From positions 124,001-188,000 of the forward strand of contig WBUL01000006.1 in assembly GCA_008933735.1 (NCBI GenBank): DNA of 64,000 nt. The letters run 5' to 3'. The notes under the pieces are model-generated. The model worked only from the letters and a program-made list of their open reading frames with translations, ran no database searches and had not been told where the DNA came from. Below, in pieces: positions 1 to 8,440 of this stretch. Every line of letters starts with the position of its first letter. Position 1 is the stretch's first letter. A program made the position numbers and the translations under genes. The stretch is from Anaerolineae bacterium. GTDB taxonomy: Bacteria > Chloroflexota > Anaerolineae > Aggregatilineales > J027.

Positions 1-27
1 AACTTCTATCATCGGAAAATCCCTGCG

Positions 28-41
28 ACACTGAGCAGTGT
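28..41. promoter_or_regulatory. Small palindrome upstream of ald
   Basis: Perfect inverted repeat ACACTG-AG-CAGTGT in the 147-base region before ald. It could be an operator, but no regulator gene is nearby and no clear promoter can be placed next to it. The rest of bases 1-147 shows only a plausible ribosome site (AGAGG) before ald. Confidence 0.25.
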
Positions 42-147
42 ATTGAGTGTGAGATTAGCATATCACATTTAGCCATGTCAAGCGAAAGCACGTAAAATAG
101 GAAGGCATTTCTCAAATGATGCTCAAGTCTAAATCAGAGGATTCACT

Positions 148-1254
148 ATGAAAATCGGTATACCAAAGGAAATCAAAGACAACGAATATCGGGTTTCGAT
201 GACACCCGGTGGGGTCAAGGAACTGGTGGCGCACGGACATGAGGTACTGGTACAGGCCAGCGCCGGGGAAGGCAGTGGTTTTACCGACGACGAATATAAA
301 CATGCTGGTGCAAAAATCCTGCCTGCTGCGGCAGATGTATGGAACAGCGTGCAGATGGTCGTAAAGGTCAAAGAACCGCTGAAACAGGAATACGGTTTCA
401 TGCGGTCTGACCTGGTGCTGTATACCTATCTGCATCTGGCAGCAGTTGAGGAACTGACCAGAGAAATGGTCAAGAGCGGCATCACTGGCATCGCCTATGA
501 AACCATTGAAATGGCTGATGGGTCGCTTCCTCTCTTGCAGCCCATGAGCGAGGTCGCGGGTCGAATGGCGACTCAGATTGCGGCTCGGTATCTGGAAAAG
601 CCCCAGGGCGGGCGTGGGATGCTGCTGGGTGGGGTGCCAGGGGTGCGGCCCGCGAATGTGGTGGTGCTGGGGGGTGGAACGGTCGGAACCCACGCGGCAT
701 ATATGGCGATTGGTATGGGCGCACACGTTACGATTATGGACATTAACCTGAACCGTCTGCGCTATCTGGATGAGATTATGCACGGACGTGTCACCACTGT
801 TTATGCGAACCGCACCAGCATTGAAGAAGCAGTCACACAGGCCGACGCCGTTATTGGCGCGGTGCTGATTGCGGGTGCCCGCGCTCCGCACCTGGTCACA
901 CGGGATATGGTTAAGAAAATGAAGCCCGGAAGTGTGATTGTGGATGTGGCGGTTGACCAGGGCGGCTGCGTGGAAACGACCCATGCGACCACCCACAGCG
1001 ACCCGGTGTACTATGTGGACGGGGTGCTGCATTATGGGGTAGCAAATATGCCAGGCGCCGTGCCGCGTACCAGTACCTTTGCCCTCAGCAATGCGACGCT
1101 GAAATATGCCCTTAAAATTGCCGATGAAGGCGTCCAGCGAGCCGCCCTGAATGACGTGGCCCTCCAGAAAGGGTTTAACACCTATCAGGGTCAGTTAGTT
1201 TATAAACCGGTTGCTGAGGCCTTCAACATGGATTATACCCCCCTGGAACTGTAA
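148..1254 (+). CDS. ald: Alanine dehydrogenase
   Basis: Catalyses NAD-dependent interconversion of L-alanine with pyruvate and ammonium in the cytoplasm. The 368-residue length is normal for the family. The N-terminus MKIGIPKEIKDNEYRVSMTP is the Ald/PNT signature. Substrate-site residues are visible as Lys in VKVKEPL (about 74) and His in TYLHLAA (about 95). The Rossmann nucleotide-binding loop VVLGGGTVGTHAA is near residue 173. An AGAGG ribosome site precedes the ATG. The gene stands alone and is convergent with the next leftward gene, separated by a hairpin. Confidence 0.95.
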   Translation: MKIGIPKEIKDNEYRVSMTPGGVKELVAHGHEVLVQASAGEGSGFTDDEYKHAGAKILPAAADVWNSVQMVVKVKEPLKQEYGFMRSDLVLYTYLHLAAVEELTREMVKSGITGIAYETIEMADGSLPLLQPMSEVAGRMATQIAARYLEKPQGGRGMLLGGVPGVRPANVVVLGGGTVGTHAAYMAIGMGAHVTIMDINLNRLRYLDEIMHGRVTTVYANRTSIEEAVTQADAVIGAVLIAGARAPHLVTRDMVKKMKPGSVIVDVAVDQGGCVETTHATTHSDPVYYVDGVLHYGVANMPGAVPRTSTFALSNATLKYALKIADEGVQRAALNDVALQKGFNTYQGQLVYKPVAEAFNMDYTPLEL

Positions 1255-1263
1255 TTTTTGTCG

Positions 1264-1290
1264 TCAGCGTTCAGAAGCCCTGAACGCTGA
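1264..1290. terminator. Hairpin between convergent genes
   Basis: Perfect 11-bp inverted repeat TCAGCGTTCAG / CTGAACGCTGA with a 5-base loop between the stops of ald and the leftward membrane gene. Neither side has a clear T-run, so it is a bidirectional terminator candidate or a 3'-end-stabilising stem. Confidence 0.55.
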
Positions 1291-1295
1291 TCGCC

Positions 1296-2591
1296 CTATT
1301 CCTCATCGGTGGTTTTTCTCACTTCAATCGGTACATGAACTCGGCGGGGAGCAGAATCATCCTGTCTCTTGCGGGCTGGTGCAGCAGGCGGTGGGGTTTT
1401 TGCGGGCGGCGGAGTCCGGGTGACTGAAACAGGCGGTGATGTTTTCACAGGAGCATGATAGCCGGGTGTTGAACCACCTGGATAAATCACAGGGATTTCT
1501 TCTTCGTCAGGGTCGGGCATCAGCACAGCAATAAACAGACTGATGAAGCCCGCCGCGACCATCAGTGCCCCCTGTACCAGAATCGGGCGGGTGAATGACA
1601 CAATCAGCGCTCGCAGCACACTTCGCAGTGCTTCACTCTGGACGGCATCCACATTTCCGCCGCCTGTCGTCAGGGCAGGCAGCATTAAGGGTAAAATTCC
1701 TAGAGGCAGCAGGGTCGCGATTCCTGCCAGCGCCACAGGCCAACCGATCCAGGCAAAAAAGGTTTTTGACGACGACACCGCCAGAATCACAATCAGGGCA
1801 AGCAGCGCACAGGGCAGTAAAATCGTCAGGGGCGCCAGGGCTAGTTCCAGCGCAATGGGGCGCTGAATGGCCTCGTAAATGTTTCTATCCACTTGCTCAA
1901 GCGAGATGTTTTCGCTTTTAGCAATTTCCTCGCGCAGGATAAAGGTCTCAGGAATATCCTCGGCAAGCTGGTTCTTGGATTCGGTCAGCAGGGCAAAGGT
2001 CGCGGTTTGCAGGGAGGCATCCGAGGGCTTGCAGTAGGGGAAATTCTCATTGCTGCCGTCAATGAAGTTTTCCAACAGGGTTTCTTCAGCCGCGCTACAG
2101 GGCAGCCACGAGTTAAAAATACGATTCACCATGCGATCACCCGCTGGCCCCATCAGGTTTTCCCGGACAACCCCTGTTTCAAAGGCAATGTCCAGGCGCA
2201 GCAGATCCCCTTTTGCATAACTTAAGACGGTGCTCCAGTTCGATTCGATCTCATCTTTGACGTAATCTGAAGGAACAATATCTTCGGCGATGACATTCCA
2301 ATCATCCTGATCAAGATTGTTGACCACATCCTGAAAACGCAGTTTGCCCGGAAGCATCATGTCGTCCATCGGATCCGTCGGATCATCCTGCGCCGATTCC
2401 GCCATTGCGGGCAGGATAAGCGGCACGAGATTCTCATAAAACCCTTCTGTCTGGAAGGGTTCAAGATAGGTCTCTTCGCGCAGCCCCACCTGCGTAAAAT
2501 TCAGAATCCACAGTGACACCGGGATCACCATAACAAACAACAGCCCGCAGGCGGTTGCCAGCACCTTTGCGAAAAAACTCAAACAGCACAT
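1296..2591 (-). CDS. Four-span membrane protein with proline-rich tail, function unknown
   Basis: A 431-residue protein I do not recognise. One hydrophobic helix lies near the N-terminus (about 8-30). It is followed by an acidic, presumably external region of about 200 residues with two Cys, then three closely spaced helices (about 245-355). The cytoplasmic-looking tail is rich in Pro, Thr and Lys (about 365-431). I chose the ATG at 2591 because it leaves a 7-base gap after ygfZ and has AGGA about 12 bases upstream; an ATG 33 bases earlier would overlap ygfZ. It is probably co-transcribed with ygfZ. Confidence 0.7.
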   Translation of the reverse strand: MCCLSFFAKVLATACGLLFVMVIPVSLWILNFTQVGLREETYLEPFQTEGFYENLVPLILPAMAESAQDDPTDPMDDMMLPGKLRFQDVVNNLDQDDWNVIAEDIVPSDYVKDEIESNWSTVLSYAKGDLLRLDIAFETGVVRENLMGPAGDRMVNRIFNSWLPCSAAEETLLENFIDGSNENFPYCKPSDASLQTATFALLTESKNQLAEDIPETFILREEIAKSENISLEQVDRNIYEAIQRPIALELALAPLTILLPCALLALIVILAVSSSKTFFAWIGWPVALAGIATLLPLGILPLMLPALTTGGGNVDAVQSEALRSVLRALIVSFTRPILVQGALMVAAGFISLFIAVLMPDPDEEEIPVIYPGGSTPGYHAPVKTSPPVSVTRTPPPAKTPPPAAPARKRQDDSAPRRVHVPIEVRKTTDEE

Positions 2592-2598
2592 GTTGTAT

Positions 2599-3537
2599 TT
2601 ATCTTCCTGGCTGCGCCCCTGCAATCCCCAGTATTTTTAACTGCACATCATTTTCTGAGGTCAAAACCGCGTTATCACTCACGGCGGCAGGCTTCACAAA
2701 GCCAAGCGCCAGAAAACTACCGGAGGGTTGGCGAGCAATACTGGTCAGCGTTCCCACAACCGTACCGTCCAGGTAAAGCGGCACCTTTCCAGATAATTCC
2801 TCATTGAGTGAAAGCCGCACCATCATTTTTGCCAGCTTTCCCCTGCTTTCCATGCGGGCGATGATCTCCTGTCCGGTGTAGCAGCCTTTGTTGAAACTCA
2901 CACAGTCCCAGAGCCCCACTTCCAGGGGAATATAGTCCTCTGTTAACTCGGTCTCGACTCCCGGATAGCCTGCTTCTATACGCAGCAGTTCAACGGTCGC
3001 CGCATCTGCTTCCGCCGCACCCCAAGCTATCAGTTGGCGGGTTAATTTTTCAAGCACATCAGGTGCCCCCATTAACCAGAATCCGCCTCCAGCGAGCGGT
3101 TTGACGCGAGCGATCAGCACCTCTTCGTATTTTGCAAATTCATACAGTCCCTGGTTGGTCGCACCGAAATTTTCGAGCATTTTTGCGGCACGTGCCCCAT
3201 ACAGTCCCCATAACTCGTGATCCATTTGGGCGACTTTCACCCGGTCATTAAAAAAAATATTGCGCTGGAGGTAGTTCAAAATTTTCTCGCCGCGCCCAGG
3301 GCTGGTCACAGCATAGGCTTTTTCACCATCATGAAATACCGTCAGCAGGTCAATGATCCGGCCTATAGGGGTGGTTAGAACGGTGGCCGCGCCCGCGCCC
3401 TGTGCCAATCCCTTTAAATCGTTGGTGGACATGCGGTGAATCAGCGATAAGCGGTCACGATCAGACAGTTCAATCCGTCCACTGGCATTCAAATCGACCA
3501 ATATCGCGCCATTATGAGCCGCATGATAGGCATTCAT
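2599..3537 (-). CDS. ygfZ: YgfZ/GcvT-like folate-binding protein
   Basis: Homologue of tetrahydrofolate-dependent YgfZ, which supports assembly or repair of certain Fe-S enzymes such as MiaB. It has the GcvT aminomethyltransferase fold. The YgfZ signature is present as KGCYTGQEIIARM (about residue 215), with its conserved Cys. The protein is 312 residues, normal for the family. The start at 3537 (MNAYHAA) follows GGAG at 7 bases; an upstream extension lacks family similarity. No gcvH or gcvP is nearby, which favours YgfZ over a true glycine-cleavage T protein. Confidence 0.85.
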   Translation of the reverse strand: MNAYHAAHNGAILVDLNASGRIELSDRDRLSLIHRMSTNDLKGLAQGAGAATVLTTPIGRIIDLLTVFHDGEKAYAVTSPGRGEKILNYLQRNIFFNDRVKVAQMDHELWGLYGARAAKMLENFGATNQGLYEFAKYEEVLIARVKPLAGGGFWLMGAPDVLEKLTRQLIAWGAAEADAATVELLRIEAGYPGVETELTEDYIPLEVGLWDCVSFNKGCYTGQEIIARMESRGKLAKMMVRLSLNEELSGKVPLYLDGTVVGTLTSIARQPSGSFLALGFVKPAAVSDNAVLTSENDVQLKILGIAGAQPGR

Positions 3538-3620
3538 TGAGCATCTCCAACTAACTATACTACGCACTTTGAAAGAGAACGGTTGCTGGATTAAGAGGAG
3601 ATTATAACAGGCTTTCATGC

Positions 3621-3649
3621 TTGACGCCTTCGGGGTGTTCTACTACAAT
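3621..3649 (+). promoter_or_regulatory. Promoter of the ffh operon
   Basis: TTGACG at 3621-3626, a 17-base spacer and TACAAT at 3644-3649 match the housekeeping consensus and lie 35 bases before ffh, in the divergent gap with ygfZ. Confidence 0.75.
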
Positions 3650-3684
3650 GCCAGCGCCTTGTGTGATATAAGGGAACGTTCTTC

Positions 3685-5019
3685 ATGCCCATGTTTGAAA
3701 GTCTGAGTGATAGACTTCAGGAAGTCTTTGACCAACTCGGACGCAAAGGGTCACTTACTGAAGCGGATGTCGATACTGCTCTGCGTGAAGTGCGGGTTGC
3801 ACTGCTGGAAGCTGATGTCAACCTGAAAATCACGAAGGACTTTATCAAACGGGTCAGAGAACGTGCTGTTGGCGCCGAAGTTTCTAAGGCGCTCAAACCT
3901 GCTCAGCAAGTCATCAAAATCGTTCATGAGGAACTGATTGATACCCTGGGAGAGCCGGGGCGACTGAATCTGGCAGGGGCAACACCGCGCGTCATTATGC
4001 TGGTTGGTTTGCAGGGGTCGGGGAAAACAACCACCGGAGCCAAACTGGCACTTAAAATGCGAAAAGAGGGACGCAAACCCTTCCTGGTCGCGGCAGATAC
4101 GTACCGACCAGCCGCCGTTGACCAGTTGGTAACCCTGGCGAAGCAGTTGAGCATTCCTTATCACGAGGAAGGGGTGACTGCGGCACCTCCGGATATTTGT
4201 GTGCATGGTGTGCAGAAAGCCAAAGAAGCAGGTGCCAGCGTTGTTATTCTGGACACAGCAGGTCGTCTGCAAATTGATGAAAACATGATGGCGGAACTTC
4301 AGGCAATTAAAAAGCGCACTGAACCCGCCGAAGTGTTGTTAGTAGCGGACGCTATGACCGGTCAGGAAGCGGTTCGCATCGCGGAAGGTTTTAATCATGG
4401 TGTTGGCATTACTGGCCTGATCCTGACCAAGATCGATGGTGATGCACGCGGCGGCGCAGCGATTTCCATGCGGGCTGTAACGGGTGTGCCGATCAAATAT
4501 CTGGGGACAGGCGAAAAACCGGACGCCTTTGAGGACTTCCACCCGGATCGGTTGGCTTCTCGCATCCTTGGCATGGGCGATATGCTGACTCTCATCGAAA
4601 AAGCCGAACAGCTTTTTGATGAACAGGAAGCGCGTCGCATGGAAAAAGCCATGCTGAAAGGCCAGTTTACGCTGGAAGATTTTCTGAAGCAGCTTCGACA
4701 GGTCAAGCGCCTGGGGTCAATCGGGCAAATCATGGAAATGATCCCCGGCATGGGCAAGCTCAAATCGCAGTTTAACATTGACGACCAGCAGGCCGAAAAG
4801 AACATGAAGCGCATTGAAGCCATCATCTTCAGCATGACACCCGAAGAACGGCGGAAACCTAAAGTTATCAACGCTAACCGGAAGCGCCGCATTGCACATG
4901 GTAGTGGAACTTCCGTGCAGGAGGTCAATCAACTGCTGCGCCAGTTCCAGGAAATGCAAAATATGATGAAAAAACTCGGCAAAGGAAAGATGCCGAATAT
5001 ACCCGGAATGTTCAAATAG
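3685..5019 (+). CDS. ffh: Signal recognition particle protein Ffh
   Basis: The SRP54 GTPase binds SRP RNA and signal peptides and targets ribosomes to FtsY at the membrane. The N domain covers about 1-90. The G domain (about 100-295) shows [15 protein letters not shown] (G1), DTAGR (G3) and [11 protein letters not shown] (G4 region). The methionine-rich M domain (about 325-444) ends PNIPGMFK. The 444-residue length is normal. AGGGA lies 9 bases before the ATG; a second ATG two codons later is also possible. It heads a run with rpsP, khpA and rimM, the usual ffh-rpsP order in many bacteria. Confidence 0.97.
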   Translation: MPMFESLSDRLQEVFDQLGRKGSLTEADVDTALREVRVALLEADVNLKITKDFIKRVRERAVGAEVSKALKPAQQVIKIVHEELIDTLGEPGRLNLAGATPRVIMLVGLQGSGKTTTGAKLALKMRKEGRKPFLVAADTYRPAAVDQLVTLAKQLSIPYHEEGVTAAPPDICVHGVQKAKEAGASVVILDTAGRLQIDENMMAELQAIKKRTEPAEVLLVADAMTGQEAVRIAEGFNHGVGITGLILTKIDGDARGGAAISMRAVTGVPIKYLGTGEKPDAFEDFHPDRLASRILGMGDMLTLIEKAEQLFDEQEARRMEKAMLKGQFTLEDFLKQLRQVKRLGSIGQIMEMIPGMGKLKSQFNIDDQQAEKNMKRIEAIIFSMTPEERRKPKVINANRKRRIAHGSGTSVQEVNQLLRQFQEMQNMMKKLGKGKMPNIPGMFK

Positions 5020-5027
5020 GAGTAACT

Positions 5028-5411
5028 ATGGTTCGCATTCGTTTAACCCGCGTCGGTTCCAAAAAACAGCCGAGCTACCGTATTGTCATCATTGACCGTG
5101 AACGCGCCCGTGACAGCCGCTATATTGAAGCGATTGGTTTTTATAATCCGCGTACCCAGCCTGCAACTATGGTCGTCAAAGAAGACCGCGCTCTGTATTG
5201 GCTGAGTGTTGGTGCCCAGCCCAGTGATACGGTCACACGAATTCTTAAGAGCACGGGCACGATGGATCGCTTTGCGCGTTTCCGGGCGGGCGAGACAATC
5301 GAAGCGCTGGCGACTGAGGCCGAAACCGCCAAAGCCGAAGCGGAACCTATCAGCCCCAAGACTCGCTACCCCGCGCCTGCCAAAAAAGCGGTTGCGGAAC
5401 CTGCTGAATAA
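5028..5411 (+). CDS. rpsP: 30S ribosomal protein S16
   Basis: Small-subunit protein S16, needed for 30S assembly. The N-terminal 80 residues ([20 protein letters not shown]) are canonical. A further ~45 residues form a charged Ala/Glu/Lys-rich tail, making it 127 residues, longer than the ~80-90 of E. coli but common in several phyla. It starts 8 bases after ffh with a strong AGGAG site. Its stop codon lies inside the foot of a hairpin that precedes khpA. Confidence 0.97.
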   Translation: MVRIRLTRVGSKKQPSYRIVIIDRERARDSRYIEAIGFYNPRTQPATMVVKEDRALYWLSVGAQPSDTVTRILKSTGTMDRFARFRAGETIEALATEAETAKAEAEPISPKTRYPAPAKKAVAEPAE

Positions 5412-5444
5412 AAGCAATTTCCCCCGGTAGGGGTGATTGCTTTT
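5410..5444 (+). promoter_or_regulatory. Hairpin between rpsP and khpA, abutting the khpA ribosome site
   Basis: Arms 5410-5424 and 5430-5444 (AAAAGCAATTTCCCC / GGGGTGATTGCTTTT) form a 15-bp stem with one mismatch and one G-U pair over a 5-base loop. The 5' foot contains the rpsP stop codon, and the 3' foot directly touches AGGAGA, the khpA Shine-Dalgarno. The run of only four T suggests partial termination, processing or translational control rather than full termination. Confidence 0.6.
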
Positions 5445-5457
5445 AGGAGATAGCGCA

Positions 5458-5685
5458 GTGAAAGAACTCGTCGAGTATATTGCGAAGTCGCTGGTGGACA
5501 ACCCGGAGTCGGTCGAAGTCACCGAAATCCCAGGGCGCACGGCAGTGATCATCGAGTTGAAAGTGTCCCCGGACGACATGGGACGCATCATTGGTAAAGA
5601 CGGGCGTGTTGCCAACGCAATTCGTGTGCTGCTGCGGGTCGTCGCTGCCAGAGAAGGCAAGCGTGTGACTCTGGAAATTATTTAG
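5458..5685 (+). CDS. khpA: KhpA-type KH-domain RNA-binding protein
   Basis: A 75-residue protein with a single KH domain. The GXXG loop is in GRIIGKDGRVANAIRVLLR (about residues 41-59). KhpA binds RNA, often as a heterodimer with KhpB/Jag, and is typically encoded between rpsP and rimM, as here. I chose the GTG at 5458, which has AGGAGA 7 bases upstream; a TTG farther upstream lies inside the hairpin. It ends two bases before rimM, so the two are probably translationally coupled. Confidence 0.92.
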   Translation: MKELVEYIAKSLVDNPESVEVTEIPGRTAVIIELKVSPDDMGRIIGKDGRVANAIRVLLRVVAAREGKRVTLEII

Positions 5686-5687
5686 GT

Positions 5688-6221
5688 ATGGCAGACCCCA
5701 GATACCTGATTGTTGGTCAAGTTTTGCGCCCGCATGGGATTCGTGGTGAACTGCGGGTGCAATTAACAACTCACTACCCGGAACGCCTCAAAACGCGAAC
5801 ATTTCTGGTGTTTGGAGCAGACCCTGAACGGGAAGACACCCTGACACATTATGAAGTTGAGCGTGTCCGTCTGCATCTGGGGTATGGGATTGTCAAACTG
5901 GAAACGATTAACAGTCGAGAGGAAGCCGACCTGCTTCGCGGACAATATGTGTTCATCCCTCTCGAAGAAGCTGTACCCCTGGAGCCCGACGAATACTACT
6001 ATTTTCAACTCATCGGGCTGGAAATGGTGACCGAATCCGGTGAACTGGTTGGAACTGTGGCGGAAATCCTCGAAACAGGTGCCAATGAGGTCTATGTGGT
6101 GCGCGGAACCGCCTATGGTGAGGTGCTGATTCCCGCTATCGACTCGATTGTTAAAACAATTGATCCTGCAACCGGACGAATCATCATTACTCCCATCCCC
6201 GGTCTTTTACCCGACAATTAG
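5688..6221 (+). CDS. rimM: Ribosome maturation factor RimM
   Basis: RimM binds ribosomal protein S19 and helps mature the 30S head. The N-terminal RimM barrel has the signature VGQVLRPHGIRGELRV (about 9-24). A C-terminal PRC-barrel domain follows (from about residue 100; YYYFQLIGLEM and VLIPAIDSIV). The 177-residue length is usual. It sits in the conserved rpsP-khpA-rimM context. No trmD or rplS follows, unlike the textbook operon. Confidence 0.95.
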   Translation: MADPRYLIVGQVLRPHGIRGELRVQLTTHYPERLKTRTFLVFGADPEREDTLTHYEVERVRLHLGYGIVKLETINSREEADLLRGQYVFIPLEEAVPLEPDEYYYFQLIGLEMVTESGELVGTVAEILETGANEVYVVRGTAYGEVLIPAIDSIVKTIDPATGRIIITPIPGLLPDN

Positions 6222-6228
6222 GCTGCAA

Positions 6229-7311
6229 ATGGAACAATTCTGGGTGGCTTTTACGCATGTTCACGGCGTTGGCCCTGCCCGACTGCGTCATCTGCTGGCG
6301 TACTTTGGCAATTTAAAAGAAGCCTGGTGGGCAGAGGCAGTTGACCTGGCGGAATCGGGTCTGCCCCAGGCGGCGATAGAGCACCTGATCACTTTGCGGA
6401 AAAGTCTCCAACCGGAGAAACTGCTGGATGAAATCCACCGGTTAGGAGCACAGGTGGTGACCCTTGCAGATGAAAATTACCCCCCGCTTCTGCGCGAAAC
6501 AGAAGGCAGTCCAGCCGTATTGTATGTTAAAGGGACATTGACCGCACAGGATCAACGCGCAGTGGCAGTCGTCGGGACGCGCAAAGCTTCCAATTATGGG
6601 GCCGAGATGACCCGCCGTCTGGTTGTCGCGCTGACGCAGGCCGGAGTAACCATCGTCAGCGGACTGGCCTATGGCATTGATGTGATCGCCCATCAGGAAG
6701 CCTTGAATGCGGGGGGACGCACCATCGCGGTTCTTGGCTGCGGGATTGATATTTTGTATCCATCCAACCACCGCCATGTTGCTGAAAAAATCATCAAAAA
6801 TGGGGCGCTCATCACAGAATTTGCGCCCGGCACAGAACCGCTTCCCGTGAATTTCCCCATCCGCAACCGGATTATCAGCGGCATGACCCTGGGCACCCTG
6901 GTAGTCGAAGCGCCGGAAAAAAGCGGGGCATTACAAACCGCGAACTTTGCCGGAGAGCAGGGGCGGGATGTCTTTGCAGTCCCAGGGAATGTCACCTCGC
7001 CGAACAGCACGGGGACGAACATGCTGATTCAGGACGGCGCGAAACTGGTCATAAGCGCTGAGGATATTCTCAAGGAACTGAATCTTTCGCAGCGCAGCGC
7101 GGAAACCCGGCAGGCGGTTAAAAAGCTCATGCCAGCGAATCCGGTTGAAGCCCGGATCATGGAACTCCTCCAGACAGAAGCGCTTCATGTGGATGAAATC
7201 AGCCGGGAGTGCCAGCTTTCTATTCAGGAAACCAATGCGATCCTGGCATTGATGGAATTAAAGGGGCTGGTTTTCCAATCCGCCCCTATGACGTATAACA
7301 TTAACACCTAA
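6229..7311 (+). CDS. dprA: DNA-processing protein DprA
   Basis: DprA (Smf) binds incoming single-stranded DNA and loads RecA during natural transformation; it is also found widely in non-competent bacteria. The 360 residues comprise an N-terminal SAM/HhH-like segment (HGVGPARLRHLL) and the Rossmann-like DprA domain. In that domain VVGTRKASNYGAEM, IVSGLAYGIDVIAHQEAL and FPIRNRIISGM are visible. A C-terminal winged helix follows (about 295-360). The ATG at 6229 follows rimM by 7 bases and its homology begins there; the ribosome site is weak, so coupling to rimM is likely. Confidence 0.93.
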   Translation: MEQFWVAFTHVHGVGPARLRHLLAYFGNLKEAWWAEAVDLAESGLPQAAIEHLITLRKSLQPEKLLDEIHRLGAQVVTLADENYPPLLRETEGSPAVLYVKGTLTAQDQRAVAVVGTRKASNYGAEMTRRLVVALTQAGVTIVSGLAYGIDVIAHQEALNAGGRTIAVLGCGIDILYPSNHRHVAEKIIKNGALITEFAPGTEPLPVNFPIRNRIISGMTLGTLVVEAPEKSGALQTANFAGEQGRDVFAVPGNVTSPNSTGTNMLIQDGAKLVISAEDILKELNLSQRSAETRQAVKKLMPANPVEARIMELLQTEALHVDEISRECQLSIQETNAILALMELKGLVFQSAPMTYNINT

Positions 7312-7330
7312 GCGAGTAGAGTATTGAAAC

Positions 7331-8410
7331 ATGGATAATTACTATGCACTGATTATGGCTGGTGGGGGAGGAACACGCCTGTGGCCGCTGAGTCGCAAAA
7401 ATCGCCCCAAGCAGATGCTGCCATTGGTATCAAACGAAAGTATGTTCCGGGTCAGCGTCATGCGGCTTGTCCCGCTGTTTCCATTGGAACGGATTTTTGT
7501 GGTGACGGGAGCCAATCAGGTTGAAGACTTAAAAGCCGATGTGCCTGAACTGGCTGCCGAAAATTTCATCATCGAACCCTTCGGGCAGGACAGCGGTCCT
7601 GCTGCGGGTCTCGGTGTGGCACATCTTCAAAGTTTGGATCCAGAGGCTGTCGTTGCCATTTTGACGGCTGACCATTATATTCAGAATGTGGAAGGCTTTA
7701 GAAACGCACTGGCCGCCGCCTATGAAGTCGCCATGCAGGATTATATTGTGACATTGGGCATCAACCCCACCTATGCGGCAACCGGTTTTGGTTATATTCA
7801 GCGCGATGGTGAACTCGCAACTGTTCATGGGTTTGATACCTACCATTCGGCGGGCTTCAAGGAAAAACCCGACGAGGTGACTGCTCAGCATTTTTACCAA
7901 TCCGGTTTATATGCATGGAACAGCGGCATGTTTATCTGGAAGTCGTCACGGGCGATGGAAGCATTTGAGTATTATGCGCCGCAGATTCATCAGAATCTGG
8001 TAAAAATCCAGCAGCAGTTTGGCAAGGAGAATTATCTCCAGACCATCAGTGAAGCCTGGAAAGACATGCCAAAGATTTCCATTGATTTCGCTGTTATGGA
8101 AAAAGCCGAAAAAGTTGCCATGATCCCGATTAATATCGGCTGGAATGATGTAGGAAGCTGGGCTGCGGTACATGAAATTCTGGCGTCCGATGTGACTGAC
8201 AATGTTGATCTGGGTACAAAAGAACATATCAACATTGACTCAAAAGGCACGCTGGTTCACAGCAACCGTCTGGTGGTTACCATTGGGCTGGATGATCTGG
8301 TCGTGATTGATACCGATGATGTCCTCCTGATCTGCCCCCGTGACCGTGCTCAGGATGTGCGGAGTGTCACCCAGAAGTTGAAAGATAAGGGTCTTGACAG
8401 CCTACTGTAG
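7331..8410 (+). CDS. manC: Mannose-1-phosphate guanylyltransferase
   Basis: Makes GDP-mannose from mannose-1-phosphate and GTP for glycan synthesis. The nucleotidyltransferase signature GGGGTRLWPLSRKNRPKQ is at about 12-29, and the sugar-site segments FGYIQ, FKEKP and WNSGMF follow in family order. At 359 residues it has only the nucleotidyltransferase domain and short C-terminal part, without a fused mannose-6-phosphate isomerase. A bifunctional glucose/mannose-6-phosphate isomerase (26934-28004) could supply the precursor pathway. Confidence 0.92.
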   Translation: MDNYYALIMAGGGGTRLWPLSRKNRPKQMLPLVSNESMFRVSVMRLVPLFPLERIFVVTGANQVEDLKADVPELAAENFIIEPFGQDSGPAAGLGVAHLQSLDPEAVVAILTADHYIQNVEGFRNALAAAYEVAMQDYIVTLGINPTYAATGFGYIQRDGELATVHGFDTYHSAGFKEKPDEVTAQHFYQSGLYAWNSGMFIWKSSRAMEAFEYYAPQIHQNLVKIQQQFGKENYLQTISEAWKDMPKISIDFAVMEKAEKVAMIPINIGWNDVGSWAAVHEILASDVTDNVDLGTKEHINIDSKGTLVHSNRLVVTIGLDDLVVIDTDDVLLICPRDRAQDVRSVTQKLKDKGLDSLL

Positions 8411-8440
8411 AATGTTTGGGGACGGAATAAAAGGCAGCGT

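Noticed and set aside
112..1032. A 306-codon open frame on the minus strand inside ald
   Set aside because: It is fully antisense to a clear alanine dehydrogenase and has His/Asn/Gln-rich low-complexity translation typical of a shadow frame.
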